Notes: generated from the sequence alone by a model not told the origin. Numbered from the stretch's first letter, positions 16,361 through 26,203 are shown. The stretch: DNA of 64,000 bases from Anaerolineales bacterium (GCA_020634855.1 JACKAU010000013.1:62001-126000); one strand, 5' to 3'. Made by a program: numbers and translations.

Positions 16361-19240
16361 ATGCCCCAAACTCAGCCACCCGCCGGTTTGACCACCGCCG
16401 CTTTTCAGCCCGATATCCTGCTGGCGACTAAATTGTATATTCCGCCCCCGCGCCCCGGCTCCGTAACTCGATCTCACCTGGTGGCGCGGCTCGAGACCGG
16501 TATGCAGCGTAACCCGGGGCTGACGCTCATTTCCGCGCCGCCCGGCTTCGGCAAGACCACGTTGCTCAGCCAATGGATTCACCAAACCCGTGATACCGCC
16601 CCATCACCTCGCCCGGTGGGCTGGGTCTCGTTGGATGAAGAAGATAACTACCCGCGCCGCTTTTTGGCCTACGGGCTGGCTGCGCTCCGCCAAATCCAGC
16701 CCGGCATCGGTCACGACGCCCTGGCCCGGCTGGACGATCAGGCCCTCACGCCTGAAACGTTTCTAACTCCTCTGATCAACGAGATGATGGCGATTGAGAC
16801 ACCTTTTATTTTTGTCCTCGATGACTACCACGTGATCGAAACGCCGCTCATTCATCAGGGGCTAACCTTTGTGCTTGATAACCTGCCGCCGCAGGGTCAA
16901 CTGGTCATCGCCAGCCGAACCGATCCACCCTTTTCGCTGGCCCGCCTGCGCGCTCGCGGCCAACTGACCGAACTCACCAGCCACGACCTGGCCTTCACCC
17001 CGACCGAGACCGCCGAATTTCTCAATCGAACCATGGGCCTCAATCTCGCGCCGCGTGAGATTGAAGCCCTGGAAACCCGCACCGAAGGCTGGATTGCCGG
17101 CCTGCAAATGGCGGCGCTATCGATGCAAGGCGTGCAAGACGCCGCCGGCTTCGTCCGCGCCTTCACCGGCAGTCATCGCTACATTTTAGACTATTTAATG
17201 GAAGAAGTTCTCAACCGCCAGAGCCAACCCATTCAAGATTTCCTCCTCCACACCGCCATCCTCAACCGCCTCACCGCCCCCCTCTGCGACGCCCTCCTAC
17301 GCCATCACGCCGAGACTAGGGATCAGGAAGCAGTAATCAATCCTCAACCTCTAACCACCAACCCCCCATCTCCCATTGTCAATTATCAATTATCAATTAT
17401 CAATTGCCAATCTATTCTCGACCACCTCGAACAGGCCAATCTTTTCATCATACCCCTTGATGACGAGCGGCGCTGGTATCGTTACCACCATTTATTCGCC
17501 GATCTTCTGCGCGACCGGTTGACCCGGCAGCTCGACGAGGCTACGGTGATCGACCTGCACCAACGGGCCAGCGATTGGTTTCACCAGCACGGTTTCGCCG
17601 CCGAAGCCATGAGCCATGCCCTGGCGGCGGTCGATACCCGGCGGATTGTGAAACTCGTTCGAGAAAAAGCGGCCGGCCTGGTCAGCCAAGGCGAATTTAT
17701 TGCTATATTGAGCTGGCTGGAACATCTACCGCCCGAAATGACCCGATCCTGGACGCGCGTACCGTTATTACCGGTCTGGGCGCTGGTCTTGACCGGCGAA
17801 CTGGACACCATTGAGCCGCGTCTGCAAGAGATAGAGCAGCAACTGGCGCTCGATCCCCAACCGGCCGAGGCGGAGCGACTCCACATCCTCGGCGAGATAA
17901 ATGCCATGCGCGCTTTCGCCGCTTACTTTCAGCGCGATATGCCGCAAGCTATTGCTTTATGCCGGCACGCTTTAACCCTGCTGCCGGCCGGTAATCCCTT
18001 CTTGCGAGGCATTTTGATCCAAACCTTAGGCTCGGCCTTGAGTTGGAGCGGCCTCACCGATGAAGCCGCCGAAGCCTTTACCGAAGCCGACGGCATCAAT
18101 CGGACGGCGGACAATTGGGAAGCGGTCGTGATGGACCTGTGGAGCCTGGCCTCGATTCGGGCTGAACAGGGCCGGCTCAAACAAGCCGGCGAGCTTTACC
18201 GGCAAGCGCTGACCCTGGCCGCTTCCGAAACGGTACTGGCTGCTTCAATCACACCGCCTGATCCGGGTCGCATTCACTTAGGGCTGGCCGAACTGTGTTA
18301 CCAACAAAATGAACTAGATCAAGCCCAACTTCACCTAGACGCCGGTTTGGCAACGCTGTCAGCGGGGCAAGATCAGGGTATGCTGGCCAGCGCCCACTGG
18401 ATTCAGGCTCGACTGCACACTGCCCAGGGCCAGCACGATGAAGCCCGCACGGCCATCGACCAGGCCGCACGATTAGCGCGCCAGCATCCCGGTCCGTTCT
18501 ATTGGGCCGGTCAGATTGCCACGTATCAGGCCGCCCTATGGCTGGCTCACGACAATTTTACCGCTGTGCAAAGCTGGCTCGTCTCTCGCGGGTTGTGGCC
18601 GGCGTCTAAACCGGCCAGTGTGCCTTATTTGCGCGAAGCGGAATACCTGTTGCTGGCGCGATTCCTGTTGGCTGATAGCGCTGCCCCGGCTGATCGATCC
18701 GGGCCAGTCGGCGAATCTGCCTTGACTATCGCCGCCGGAGTTCTATCGCTGATTCTCGATGCCGCCCAAGTGAACGGACGCGTCAGCCGAATGATCGAAA
18801 CGCTGGCGCTGCAAGCCCGGCTACTGGTAGCCCAGGATAAAATAAACGAGGCCCTCGCCGCATTGGGGCGCGCTCTGTCACTGGCCGCGCCGGAAGAGAT
18901 GGTGCGAGTTTTTGTCGATGAAGGCGACCCGCTGGCCGACTTGCTGCGGCAGCTAATCGCCGCTCACGGCTCGATGTCCCAGCGGACCTATGCTCGCAAA
19001 CTGCTAGCTATCTTTGACGCGGTCAAAACGCCCGCCCCACCCCTGCTCGATCCTCTCAGTGAGCGCGAGTTGGAAATTCTCCGTCTGACGGCGACAGGTC
19101 TGTCTAACAAAAAACTGGCCGAGACGCTGATCTTAACCGTCGGAACGGTCAAGTGGCATCTCAACAATATCTACAGCAAGCTCGGCGTCAGCAGTCGCAC
19201 GGAAGCTGTCGCCCGCGCCAGAGAGTTGGGGTTGTTGTAA
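16361..19240 (+). CDS. MalT-like LuxR-family transcriptional activator (STAND ATPase)
   Basis: 959 residues with the MalT/LAL layout. The N-terminal STAND NTPase has Walker A in SAPPGFGKTT (58-67) and Walker B in FVLDDYH. A winged-helix and TPR-like helical middle domain follows, then a C-terminal LuxR helix-turn-helix (LSERELEILRLTATG to NNIYSKLGVSSR, about 897-948). Such regulators bind a small ligand and ATP, oligomerise and activate transcription. About 30 extra residues near 325-355 (PSPIVNYQLSIINCQS) are encoded by a repeat of intergenic type inserted in frame. The ligand is unknown. The divergent cox-type operon is a plausible but unproven target. Confidence 0.92.
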   Translation: MPQTQPPAGLTTAAFQPDILLATKLYIPPPRPGSVTRSHLVARLETGMQRNPGLTLISAPPGFGKTTLLSQWIHQTRDTAPSPRPVGWVSLDEEDNYPRRFLAYGLAALRQIQPGIGHDALARLDDQALTPETFLTPLINEMMAIETPFIFVLDDYHVIETPLIHQGLTFVLDNLPPQGQLVIASRTDPPFSLARLRARGQLTELTSHDLAFTPTETAEFLNRTMGLNLAPREIEALETRTEGWIAGLQMAALSMQGVQDAAGFVRAFTGSHRYILDYLMEEVLNRQSQPIQDFLLHTAILNRLTAPLCDALLRHHAETRDQEAVINPQPLTTNPPSPIVNYQLSIINCQSILDHLEQANLFIIPLDDERRWYRYHHLFADLLRDRLTRQLDEATVIDLHQRASDWFHQHGFAAEAMSHALAAVDTRRIVKLVREKAAGLVSQGEFIAILSWLEHLPPEMTRSWTRVPLLPVWALVLTGELDTIEPRLQEIEQQLALDPQPAEAERLHILGEINAMRAFAAYFQRDMPQAIALCRHALTLLPAGNPFLRGILIQTLGSALSWSGLTDEAAEAFTEADGINRTADNWEAVVMDLWSLASIRAEQGRLKQAGELYRQALTLAASETVLAASITPPDPGRIHLGLAELCYQQNELDQAQLHLDAGLATLSAGQDQGMLASAHWIQARLHTAQGQHDEARTAIDQAARLARQHPGPFYWAGQIATYQAALWLAHDNFTAVQSWLVSRGLWPASKPASVPYLREAEYLLLARFLLADSAAPADRSGPVGESALTIAAGVLSLILDAAQVNGRVSRMIETLALQARLLVAQDKINEALAALGRALSLAAPEEMVRVFVDEGDPLADLLRQLIAAHGSMSQRTYARKLLAIFDAVKTPAPPLLDPLSERELEILRLTATGLSNKKLAETLILTVGTVKWHLNNIYSKLGVSSRTEAVARARELGLL
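17377..17409. repeat. In-gene AATTATC microsatellite
   Basis: Three exact 7-bp tandem AATTATC units, with partial units on both sides, inside the MalT-like coding frame. This sequence type normally occurs between genes. The 33-bp stretch keeps the frame and encodes a low-complexity loop between helical domains. Confidence 0.8.
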
Positions 19241-19445
19241 GCCTGCGCTTGACCGCCGACTGCCGACCGTGACGCCGCTGGCTAATGAAGTGGCCGTTCC
19301 TGAGTTGCTGAATAAAAATAAAATTTGATGTAAAATCGAAAATGTAGGACAATAATGATAGATAGAAAATAAGTATAATCTTTTATGAATTTAGACTAAA
19401 TCTCAAACCCAATCCCGGCCAGGCCGGGGTCACGGAGTTAGCTCA

Positions 19446-19718
19446 ATGGCCCTTTACAAAATTCGATTAACTTTAGAGTGGGATGAAACCAACCAGGCTT
19501 ATGCCGTCAGCAGTTCCGACGTACCGGGGCTAAACACATTTGGGGCCAACCTGGCCGAAATCAGGGCTAACGTGGCCGATGCGTTAGAAACCTTGCTTGA
19601 ATTTATGGATAGTGAAGGATTGGCTCGACCGTCGGCTTTACAACAACCCGTTGATGAGACAAAGCTTGAAACTGACTTGCTGGTGACGGTCAATACAGGC
19701 ATAATGGTCAACACCTGA
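19446..19718 (+). CDS. hicB: HicB-like antitoxin
   Basis: A 90-residue HicB-family protein: partial RNase-H-like fold with LEWDETNQAYAVSSSDVPGLNTFG and a helical ADALETLLEFM stretch. HicB neutralises HicA and usually represses the operon. The gene precedes hicA and overlaps it by one base (TGATG), a normal toxin-antitoxin coupling. No ribbon-helix-helix DNA-binding tail is obvious, so repression may be indirect. A CCCGGCC-A-GGCCGGG hairpin lies at 19414-19428, just before the start, where it may influence expression. Confidence 0.85.
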   Translation: MALYKIRLTLEWDETNQAYAVSSSDVPGLNTFGANLAEIRANVADALETLLEFMDSEGLARPSALQQPVDETKLETDLLVTVNTGIMVNT

Positions 19719-19930
19719 TGCGTTACCGGGAATTGGCCAAACGGCTGAGGAAAGCCGGCTGCCAACTCAGCCGGCAGGGCAAAGGCAGCCATGAGATTTG
19801 GATCAACCCCACAACAAACGGATTTAGCGTCATCCCTAACCACGCCGGTAAAGATATTCCTCCCGGCACGGTGCGAAGTATTCTCAAAGACCTAGGCATC
19901 GATCGCCAGGAGTTTGGCTCCATCAAGTAA
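19718..19930 (+). CDS. hicA: HicA-like mRNA interferase toxin
   Basis: A 70-residue HicA toxin with the dsRNA-binding-like fold: KRLRKAGCQLSRQGKGSHEIWIN followed by VIPNHAGKDIPPGTVRSILKDLGI. His25 in GSHEIW is the expected catalytic histidine. Full length for the family and intact. Cleaves mRNA when free of HicB (family knowledge). Confidence 0.92.
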   Translation: MRYRELAKRLRKAGCQLSRQGKGSHEIWINPTTNGFSVIPNHAGKDIPPGTVRSILKDLGIDRQEFGSIK

Positions 19931-19994
19931 ATTTGAGACAGTAATTCTTAAACAAAGGTTTATTCCCCCAAAGAACAGTAATTCCATAACCAAC

Positions 19995-20023
19995 TGTACA
20001 TAAATAATTTTTTCGGTTATAAT
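19995..20023 (+). promoter_or_regulatory. Putative promoter with duplicated TATAAT box
   Basis: TGTACA (19995-20000), 17 bp, TATAAT (20018-20023). A second GGTTATAAT follows 12 bp later (TATAAT at 20030-20035). It lies in the 314-bp gap before the first GH/PGRP gene, about 220 bp upstream of its start. The remaining gap shows nothing else. Confidence 0.45.
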
Positions 20024-20244
20024 TTTGGTTATAATCTTAAAGACCTTAAACATCAGCCACACGTTCGTTGACTCACAAAATATTCCTACTTCAAAAGTGT
20101 ACCCAGTGTCAGTTTTCCAGACGCTAATGTGTCTTCTCAGAAAGTAGGGGGTTTATATTAGGGCAGTCTTATGTCTGTCTTACGCTATCCCGAATGTTTG
20201 AGATGATTGAAGCTAGTTATAAAAATTCAGCAAAGGAGTAACCT

Positions 20245-22743
20245 ATGGCTGTTCCTTACGGCGAAAACCAGTATATCTACGGCCTCCACGATCCCGGCGG
20301 CGAGAATCTATTAATGCACGAGGGAAAAGCTAAAGGCTGGGTTTTGGTTACGGAAGAGATTCGGGCCAATCCGGTTGATTCCAGCGGCAAAGGCGATTTC
20401 TACAAACGCTTGGCCGATCAAGGATTTGGCGTCATCGTCCGGCTCAATCACGCCTATGGGCCTGACGGCACCATTCCCCTCCAGGCGAAATATCGCGATT
20501 TCGCCCGGCGCGCCGCCAATTTTGTACGAAACTCGCCCGGCGCGCATATTTGGATTATCGGCAATGAGATAAATTTCGAACGGGAACAGCCGCGCCTTAG
20601 CCCCGGCAATCCTCAAGCCGAACGCATCACCCCGCGCCGTTACGCCGAATGTTACAAGCTATGCCGCCAGGCCATCAAATCGGTGCCCGGTCACGACAAG
20701 GATCAGGTCGTTGTCGGGGCTATCGGGCCGTGGAACGCCGAAACGGCTTACGAGGCCGATCCTCAGGGCAAATATCCGGCCAATCAAATTCCCGGCGCGC
20801 CCGGCAATTATCCTTACAACGGATTTTTTGGTAACTTCATCAAATATATGCACGATCTGCTGGTGACCATTGGCCGCGAAAATTGTGACGCCATTGCCAT
20901 TCACGCCTATTCCCACGGCTACAATCCCAACCTGATATTTAGCGATGAAAAGATGGGGCCGCCCTTCCAGAACTACTACTATCATTTCCGCACATACCTG
21001 AACCAAATGTGGGCTATCCCCACGGATTTCCAGGATTTGCCGGTCTACCTGACCGAAGCCAACGGCGATGTCGATCCCACCGGGGTCAGATGGCCCGACA
21101 CCAACAGCGGTTGGGTAAAAAATGCTTACAAAGAAATCAACGATTGGAATCAGGCCAACAACCAGCAGATTCGCTGCGCAATTTTATACCGCTGGTCGCG
21201 GGATGATGCCTGGCACATCGACGGCAAGGGGCTGGTTCAGCAAGATTTGCGTGAAGCCGTGGCCAAAAACTATACCTGGCGGCAAGTGGTCGCACCCCAG
21301 CCGCAACCCCAACCGCAACCCCAACCGCAACCCCAGGCGCAGCCGGCTTCCAGCCAGCCTATTCCCCGACCGCCAGAACCCGGCTACCGGACTCGCTATC
21401 TGAGTCACAATACGCCCACTACGGTCACCGCCGGGCAATCGGTGCCGGTTAGCTTGACGATACGCAACGCCGGCAACTATACCTGGGTCAAGGATGGCGA
21501 TAAACCTTTCCGGCTGGGATTTCAGTGGATCAATGCTCAGGGCCAGCCCGTGACCATTCCGCCCCAACTCGATTTTCGCACCTCGCTGCCGCGTGATATC
21601 CCGCCCGACGGGTTGGTGGTGTTGCAAGCCAAACTGCGCTCCCCGGATACAGCCGGCGTCTACCAACTCCGCTGGGATATGGTTCACGAGATGGTCACCT
21701 GGTTTATCACCCAAGGGGACGCGGGCCTGCTGGTCAGTCCGGTCACCGTTAGTCCGGTTGTGGTCGAAACGAAACCGGAACCGGCCCAACCGCAGCCAAC
21801 GCCCGTACCGCAACCGCAACCTCAACCCCAGCCGACGCCCACACCGACGCCGGCTTCGGTCCAAATTCAAAACGTCATCGAGCAACTTCCGCAGCATACC
21901 TCTAAACGCTATGCCCGGCGAGAGACAACCGCCATCAAGCGGATTTTTATCCATCACACCGCCACGCCGGCTAACATTACCGTAACGCGTATCGCGCAAT
22001 TTTTAGTTGAGAACCGCGACCTACCGGGCATTAGCTATCATTTCTGCGTAACCGACCAAGGGCTGGCCTACCAAACCCAACCACTGGCGGCGATGGCGGC
22101 TCACGCCGGTCAAGAAAGCCGGGATAGTGTCGGGGTGGCATTGATCGGCAACTTTACCAGCGCTCCGCCGCCGGAGGCGCAGTTGAATGCGACGGCGGTG
22201 GTGCTGGCCCAGTTACTGAGTAAATTAAACCTCACCACCACCGACATTTACGGCTATCAGGAGATCGCCCGGACGCAAAGCCCCGGCGCGACCTGGCCGC
22301 AGTGGAAGCCGGTCTTGTTGGCGAAAGTCAACAGCTTGTTGACATCGGTGACGCCGCCCGCTGACACAGGGGTCACGCCGCCCGCCGAAACGGAGGTCAC
22401 GCCGCCGGTGAGTGACAGCCAACCTGTCGCCGGTAAGCCGATTGAACATTACATGTTGTTCTGGTATCGAGATCAGGACAATTGGGCCGAGTGGGACCTG
22501 CGCGGGGCCATTGAATATGTGGCGCGCTTCCCGGTAACGATGGGTTTCTCGGTCGAGGAAGCCAAGTTGGCCAAAGCCGTCACCGTTGTGGGCGGCCCCA
22601 GCGGCATCCCGGCCTCGGTCGATGCGGCGCTGCGAGCCGCCGGCTGCAAGGTTGATCGCATCGCCGGAGCGACCCAACGCGAAACGCGTGAAATACTCGA
22701 AGCGCTGGTTTTGCAGGGGAAACGGTTTAGGAATTTACAATAA
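20245..22743 (+). CDS. GH-A-like barrel, Ig-like, PGRP-like and CWB2-like multidomain protein, paralog 1
   Basis: 832 residues, five modules. Residues 1-350: a clan GH-A-like TIM barrel with Asn107-Glu108 (IIGNEINFE) as likely acid/base and Glu271 (YLTEANGD) as likely nucleophile. 350-372: a (PQ)n linker. 380-505: an NBR1/Ig-like beta domain (RYLSHNTPTTVTAGQSV). 510-538: a second Pro-Gln/Thr linker. 545-700: a PGRP/amidase-2 domain with HHT at 570-572, but the GHxxV...CPG signature is GYQEIARTQSPG, so the zinc His and Cys are Tyr671 and Ser679. 735-832: a CWB2-like tail (VTVVGGPSGIP, RIAGATQRETRE). No signal peptide, although AAAGGAG supports the start. Probably binds peptidoglycan and cleaves a glycan; export route unclear. 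Confidence 0.82.
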   Translation: MAVPYGENQYIYGLHDPGGENLLMHEGKAKGWVLVTEEIRANPVDSSGKGDFYKRLADQGFGVIVRLNHAYGPDGTIPLQAKYRDFARRAANFVRNSPGAHIWIIGNEINFEREQPRLSPGNPQAERITPRRYAECYKLCRQAIKSVPGHDKDQVVVGAIGPWNAETAYEADPQGKYPANQIPGAPGNYPYNGFFGNFIKYMHDLLVTIGRENCDAIAIHAYSHGYNPNLIFSDEKMGPPFQNYYYHFRTYLNQMWAIPTDFQDLPVYLTEANGDVDPTGVRWPDTNSGWVKNAYKEINDWNQANNQQIRCAILYRWSRDDAWHIDGKGLVQQDLREAVAKNYTWRQVVAPQPQPQPQPQPQPQAQPASSQPIPRPPEPGYRTRYLSHNTPTTVTAGQSVPVSLTIRNAGNYTWVKDGDKPFRLGFQWINAQGQPVTIPPQLDFRTSLPRDIPPDGLVVLQAKLRSPDTAGVYQLRWDMVHEMVTWFITQGDAGLLVSPVTVSPVVVETKPEPAQPQPTPVPQPQPQPQPTPTPTPASVQIQNVIEQLPQHTSKRYARRETTAIKRIFIHHTATPANITVTRIAQFLVENRDLPGISYHFCVTDQGLAYQTQPLAAMAAHAGQESRDSVGVALIGNFTSAPPPEAQLNATAVVLAQLLSKLNLTTTDIYGYQEIARTQSPGATWPQWKPVLLAKVNSLLTSVTPPADTGVTPPAETEVTPPVSDSQPVAGKPIEHYMLFWYRDQDNWAEWDLRGAIEYVARFPVTMGFSVEEAKLAKAVTVVGGPSGIPASVDAALRAAGCKVDRIAGATQRETREILEALVLQGKRFRNLQ

Positions 22744-22807
22744 CAGCAGGGAGTAAGAAGTAGGAAGTAGAGACGAGAGCAGGGGATCAGAGTCTAGGAG
22801 AAAGACT

Positions 22808-25204
22808 ATGCCATTTCATAAAGGTGAAAATCGCTTTATTTACGGCTTGCACGACCCCGGCGGCGAACATTTGATGATAGTGAACGGCCAGGCTAAAGGG
22901 TGGGTCTTAGTGACCGAAGAGATCGGCAGCGAGGCCAACGATCGCGGCAGCGCCGATTATCGTAACATTGCCGATAGGGGGCTGGGCGTCATCGTCCGGC
23001 TCAACCAATCTTACGGTAGCAACGGCACCATTCCCCGCGAGGAGCGGTATCCGGAATTTGCCCAGCGCGTGGCTAACTTTGTGGCCGGCTCGCAGGGGGC
23101 CCATATCTGGCTGATCGGCAACGAGATGAATTTAGAGCGAGAACAACCCCGCCAGCGCGGCAGCAATCAGGCCGAACCGATCACCCCCCGCCGCTACGCC
23201 GAATGTTACAAGCTCTGCCGTCAAAAAATCAAGGCGTTATCCGGCCACAGCGACGATATCGTGGTGGTCGGGGCCATCGGTCCCTGGAATGGCCAGACGT
23301 GGTACGAGGCCGATCCCAAGGGGGCTTATCCGGCCAACAAAATTTCCGGCGCGCCGGGCGATTATCCCTACCACGGCTTCTTTGGCGATTTCATGAAATA
23401 TTTCCAAGATATGCTGCTGGCGATTGGCCCCCAGAACTGCGACGGCATCGCCATCCACGCCTACTCCCACGGCTATGAGCCGCAGCTTATTTCCGACGCG
23501 GCCAAAATGGGCCCGCCGTTTCAAAATTATCACTATAACTTTTTTACCTATCGCGACCAGATGGATGCCATCCCGGATACGATGCGCCATTTGCCGGTTT
23601 ACCTGACCGAAGCCAACGGCGATGTACAGGGCGGACGGCAACCGCACGAAGCGGGAGCGACCTGGCCGTTCGGCAATAACGGCTGGATTAAGGCCGCCTA
23701 CCAAGAAATTGACCGTTGGAACCAAAGCGGCCGCCAGCAAATCCGCTGTATGGTCCTGTTCCGGTGGAAAAAGGATCCACACGGCTGGTCGATTGATGGC
23801 AAGGGCGGGGTTCAACAAGATTTTACCGAAGCCATTGCCCAAAACTACCAGTGGGATCCCGACGCCGGCCAACCTAAACCCGAACCCAAACCGGAGTCGA
23901 AACCCGAACCGAAGCCTGAACCCGAACCAACCCGGGCCGGTTATCTGGTTAAATATCTCAGTCAAGATACCCCCAAACAGCTAACGGCAGGCGAAACGGT
24001 GACGGTTAACCTTAAGTTGAAAAACGCCGGCGCTTTCCAATGGGTTCGCGGCGGCGACAAGCCGTTCCGATTGGGCTTTCAGTGGTACGATGCCAACAAC
24101 CAGCCGGTGACGCTGCCGCCGGCCTTCGATTTTAGAACGCCGCTGCCTCGAACCATCGCCCCGGACGGTATGGTGGAACTGCAAGCCCAACTGCGCTCCC
24201 CGGACCAGCCCGGCAGCTATCGCTTGCGCTGGGACATGGTTCACGAACTGGTGACCTGGTTTTCCAGCCAAGGGGACCCCGGCCTGGTGGTGCCGGTGGC
24301 GATTACCGCCGCCGTTCCCGTGACGCCCCCGAAGGAAGTCGAACCCACGCCGGGCGGCCAGCCGATCAGCGTCGAGGCGCAGGACGTAACCGGATCGCTG
24401 CCGCAGCATGCCACCAAACGCTACCCCATGCGCACCCACGCCGATATCCGGCGGATCATCATCCATCACACCGCCACCCCGGCCAACATCACCGTTGAAC
24501 GTATCGCTCAGTTTCAGGTCCAAAATCGAGACCTACCTGGAATTGCCTATCACTTCTGCGTCACGGCTGAAGGCGTGGTGTATCAAACCCAATACCTGGA
24601 AACGGTCGCCATCCACGCCGGCCCCAACAGCGACGACAGCGTAGGCGTCTGTCTCATCGGTAATTTTACCAATCAGCCGCCGCCTAAAGCGCAACTGACG
24701 GCGACGGGCACACTGCTGGCCCAATTGGTTGGGCTGCTGGGGTTGCCGGACAATTCGATTATCGGCTACAACGAAATCATCGCCACCCAAAGCCCCGGCG
24801 CGACCTGGCCGCAGTGGAAACCCACGCTGTTGGCCGACGTCGAGCGGCTGCTCAAAAGCGACAAACCACCGACCACCCAGCCGGCTGAGATCGATAAGCC
24901 GTTGGAGCATTATCTGCTGTTCTGGTATCGCACCCCCCAAAATTGGGGCGAGTGGGATCTGCAAGGCGCGTTTGATTACATCGCCCGGTTTAAGCCGGTC
25001 GTCGGGTTCGATATCCAGGAAGCGCAGCAAGCCAAATATGTGACCATCGTCGGCGGCAAAGACGGGGTACCACCCAACGCCGAGCGCATTCTGCGCAAAG
25101 CCGGCTGCGAGGTCGAACGCATCGCCGGCGAAACCGAGGCCGACACGCGGCAACTGTTAAGCCAAATGGCTGAAGAAGGCCGGCGTTTCGACACGCTTAC
25201 GTGA
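22808..25204 (+). CDS. GH-A-like barrel, Ig-like, PGRP-like and CWB2-like multidomain protein, paralog 2
   Basis: A 798-residue tandem duplicate of the preceding gene, 64 bp downstream, with the same domain order. Catalytic-type residues of the barrel are kept (IWLIGNEMNLE and VYLTEANGD). The PGRP-like domain again has HHT but reads GYNEIIATQSPG in place of the zinc His/Cys signature. The first linker differs: repeated Lys-Pro-Glu-Pro in place of Gln-Pro, and the second Pro-rich linker is shorter. No signal peptide; AGGAG precedes the ATG. Its stop overlaps the start of the methyltransferase gene (GTGA), so all three genes are likely one operon. Confidence 0.82.
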   Translation: MPFHKGENRFIYGLHDPGGEHLMIVNGQAKGWVLVTEEIGSEANDRGSADYRNIADRGLGVIVRLNQSYGSNGTIPREERYPEFAQRVANFVAGSQGAHIWLIGNEMNLEREQPRQRGSNQAEPITPRRYAECYKLCRQKIKALSGHSDDIVVVGAIGPWNGQTWYEADPKGAYPANKISGAPGDYPYHGFFGDFMKYFQDMLLAIGPQNCDGIAIHAYSHGYEPQLISDAAKMGPPFQNYHYNFFTYRDQMDAIPDTMRHLPVYLTEANGDVQGGRQPHEAGATWPFGNNGWIKAAYQEIDRWNQSGRQQIRCMVLFRWKKDPHGWSIDGKGGVQQDFTEAIAQNYQWDPDAGQPKPEPKPESKPEPKPEPEPTRAGYLVKYLSQDTPKQLTAGETVTVNLKLKNAGAFQWVRGGDKPFRLGFQWYDANNQPVTLPPAFDFRTPLPRTIAPDGMVELQAQLRSPDQPGSYRLRWDMVHELVTWFSSQGDPGLVVPVAITAAVPVTPPKEVEPTPGGQPISVEAQDVTGSLPQHATKRYPMRTHADIRRIIIHHTATPANITVERIAQFQVQNRDLPGIAYHFCVTAEGVVYQTQYLETVAIHAGPNSDDSVGVCLIGNFTNQPPPKAQLTATGTLLAQLVGLLGLPDNSIIGYNEIIATQSPGATWPQWKPTLLADVERLLKSDKPPTTQPAEIDKPLEHYLLFWYRTPQNWGEWDLQGAFDYIARFKPVVGFDIQEAQQAKYVTIVGGKDGVPPNAERILRKAGCEVERIAGETEADTRQLLSQMAEEGRRFDTLT

Positions 25205-26049
25205 GGCCCAATTTGAAGACAGCGCCGGGCCTGCTGGGCGACTCGCCGCGCAAAGCGTATGTGACCAAGCTCGATTTGTTCAATCGTTTTGCCGAGCCGG
25301 AACTGCGCCGCTTGCTGGCCGACCTGGGTTTAGCAGAAGATAGCCACGTGTTGGACGCCGGCTGCGGCACGGGCTTGATGACTACCTGGCTGGCCGATCT
25401 CGCGCCGGCCGGGCTGGCCTTGGGCGTCGATCTGTCAACCGGTCATCTACGCCACGCTCGGAGCCGGATGCCGGCCCACCCCTCGCTCCAATTTCTCCAA
25501 GCCGATATGACTCGCCTGCCGCTGACGGTCGGGCCGTTTGATCTCATCTGGAGCAGCAACGCCATCAACCACCTGCACGATCCGGTGGCCGGATTAAAAG
25601 CACTGGCGGCCAAACTGCGGCCCGGCGGTCGATTGGTGCTGGGCCAAAGCGCCTTTTTGCCTGATATGTTCTTTGCCTGGGATGCTCGCCTGGAAAAAGA
25701 AGTCATGTTGGCCTGTCGCCAATATTACCGGGACAAATACGGTCTCGATGAGCGGGGTACCACGGCCGCCCGTAACTTGTTCGGCTGGATGCGCCGGGCC
25801 GGGCTAAAGAACGTCACCGCCGCCACGATTATCATCGAGCGAACCGCGCCCTTATCCGCAGAAGACCGGCAATACTTTGTGGAGGGCGTCTTCCAGGGCT
25901 ACTGGGCGCACCGGGTACAGCCCTATCTCACTGAGGCCGATTGGCGCACACTCGACGCGCTGTGCGATCCGGCCTCGCCCCAGTTCTGTTTGAACCGCCC
26001 CGATTTTCATCACATCCAAACGTATTCAACTGTAATGGGCTGGGTATGA
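25201..26049 (+). CDS. Class I SAM-dependent methyltransferase
   Basis: 282 residues. Motif I VLDAGCGTGLMT is near residue 50, followed by a conserved acidic residue in GVDLS and a post-motif PFDLIWSSNAINHLHDP. This is the UbiE/methyltransf_11 type. GTG start at 25201 overlaps the upstream stop by four bases, so translation is coupled to the second GH/PGRP protein. Substrate unknown; the coupling suggests a linked envelope or small-molecule function, but that is inference. Confidence 0.85.
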   Translation: MRPNLKTAPGLLGDSPRKAYVTKLDLFNRFAEPELRRLLADLGLAEDSHVLDAGCGTGLMTTWLADLAPAGLALGVDLSTGHLRHARSRMPAHPSLQFLQADMTRLPLTVGPFDLIWSSNAINHLHDPVAGLKALAAKLRPGGRLVLGQSAFLPDMFFAWDARLEKEVMLACRQYYRDKYGLDERGTTAARNLFGWMRRAGLKNVTAATIIIERTAPLSAEDRQYFVEGVFQGYWAHRVQPYLTEADWRTLDALCDPASPQFCLNRPDFHHIQTYSTVMGWV

Positions 26050-26203
26050 CCGGCTTTGCCGTCAGTTTCTAACCAATTTTCTATTATCTTCAAACCGTAT
26101 CACGACTTTCCTCTGTTAAGATAGCCCCACACGAACAATAGCATTAAGTTGCCGTCGACTCTGAACTCAACGTCATTACCCCACCGGGAGGATAGTTGGT
26201 TTT

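Noticed and set aside
16219..16431. 70-codon open frame overlapping the start of the MalT-like regulator
   Set aside because: TTG start, no RBS, spans the operator/promoter region and overlaps a well-supported gene.
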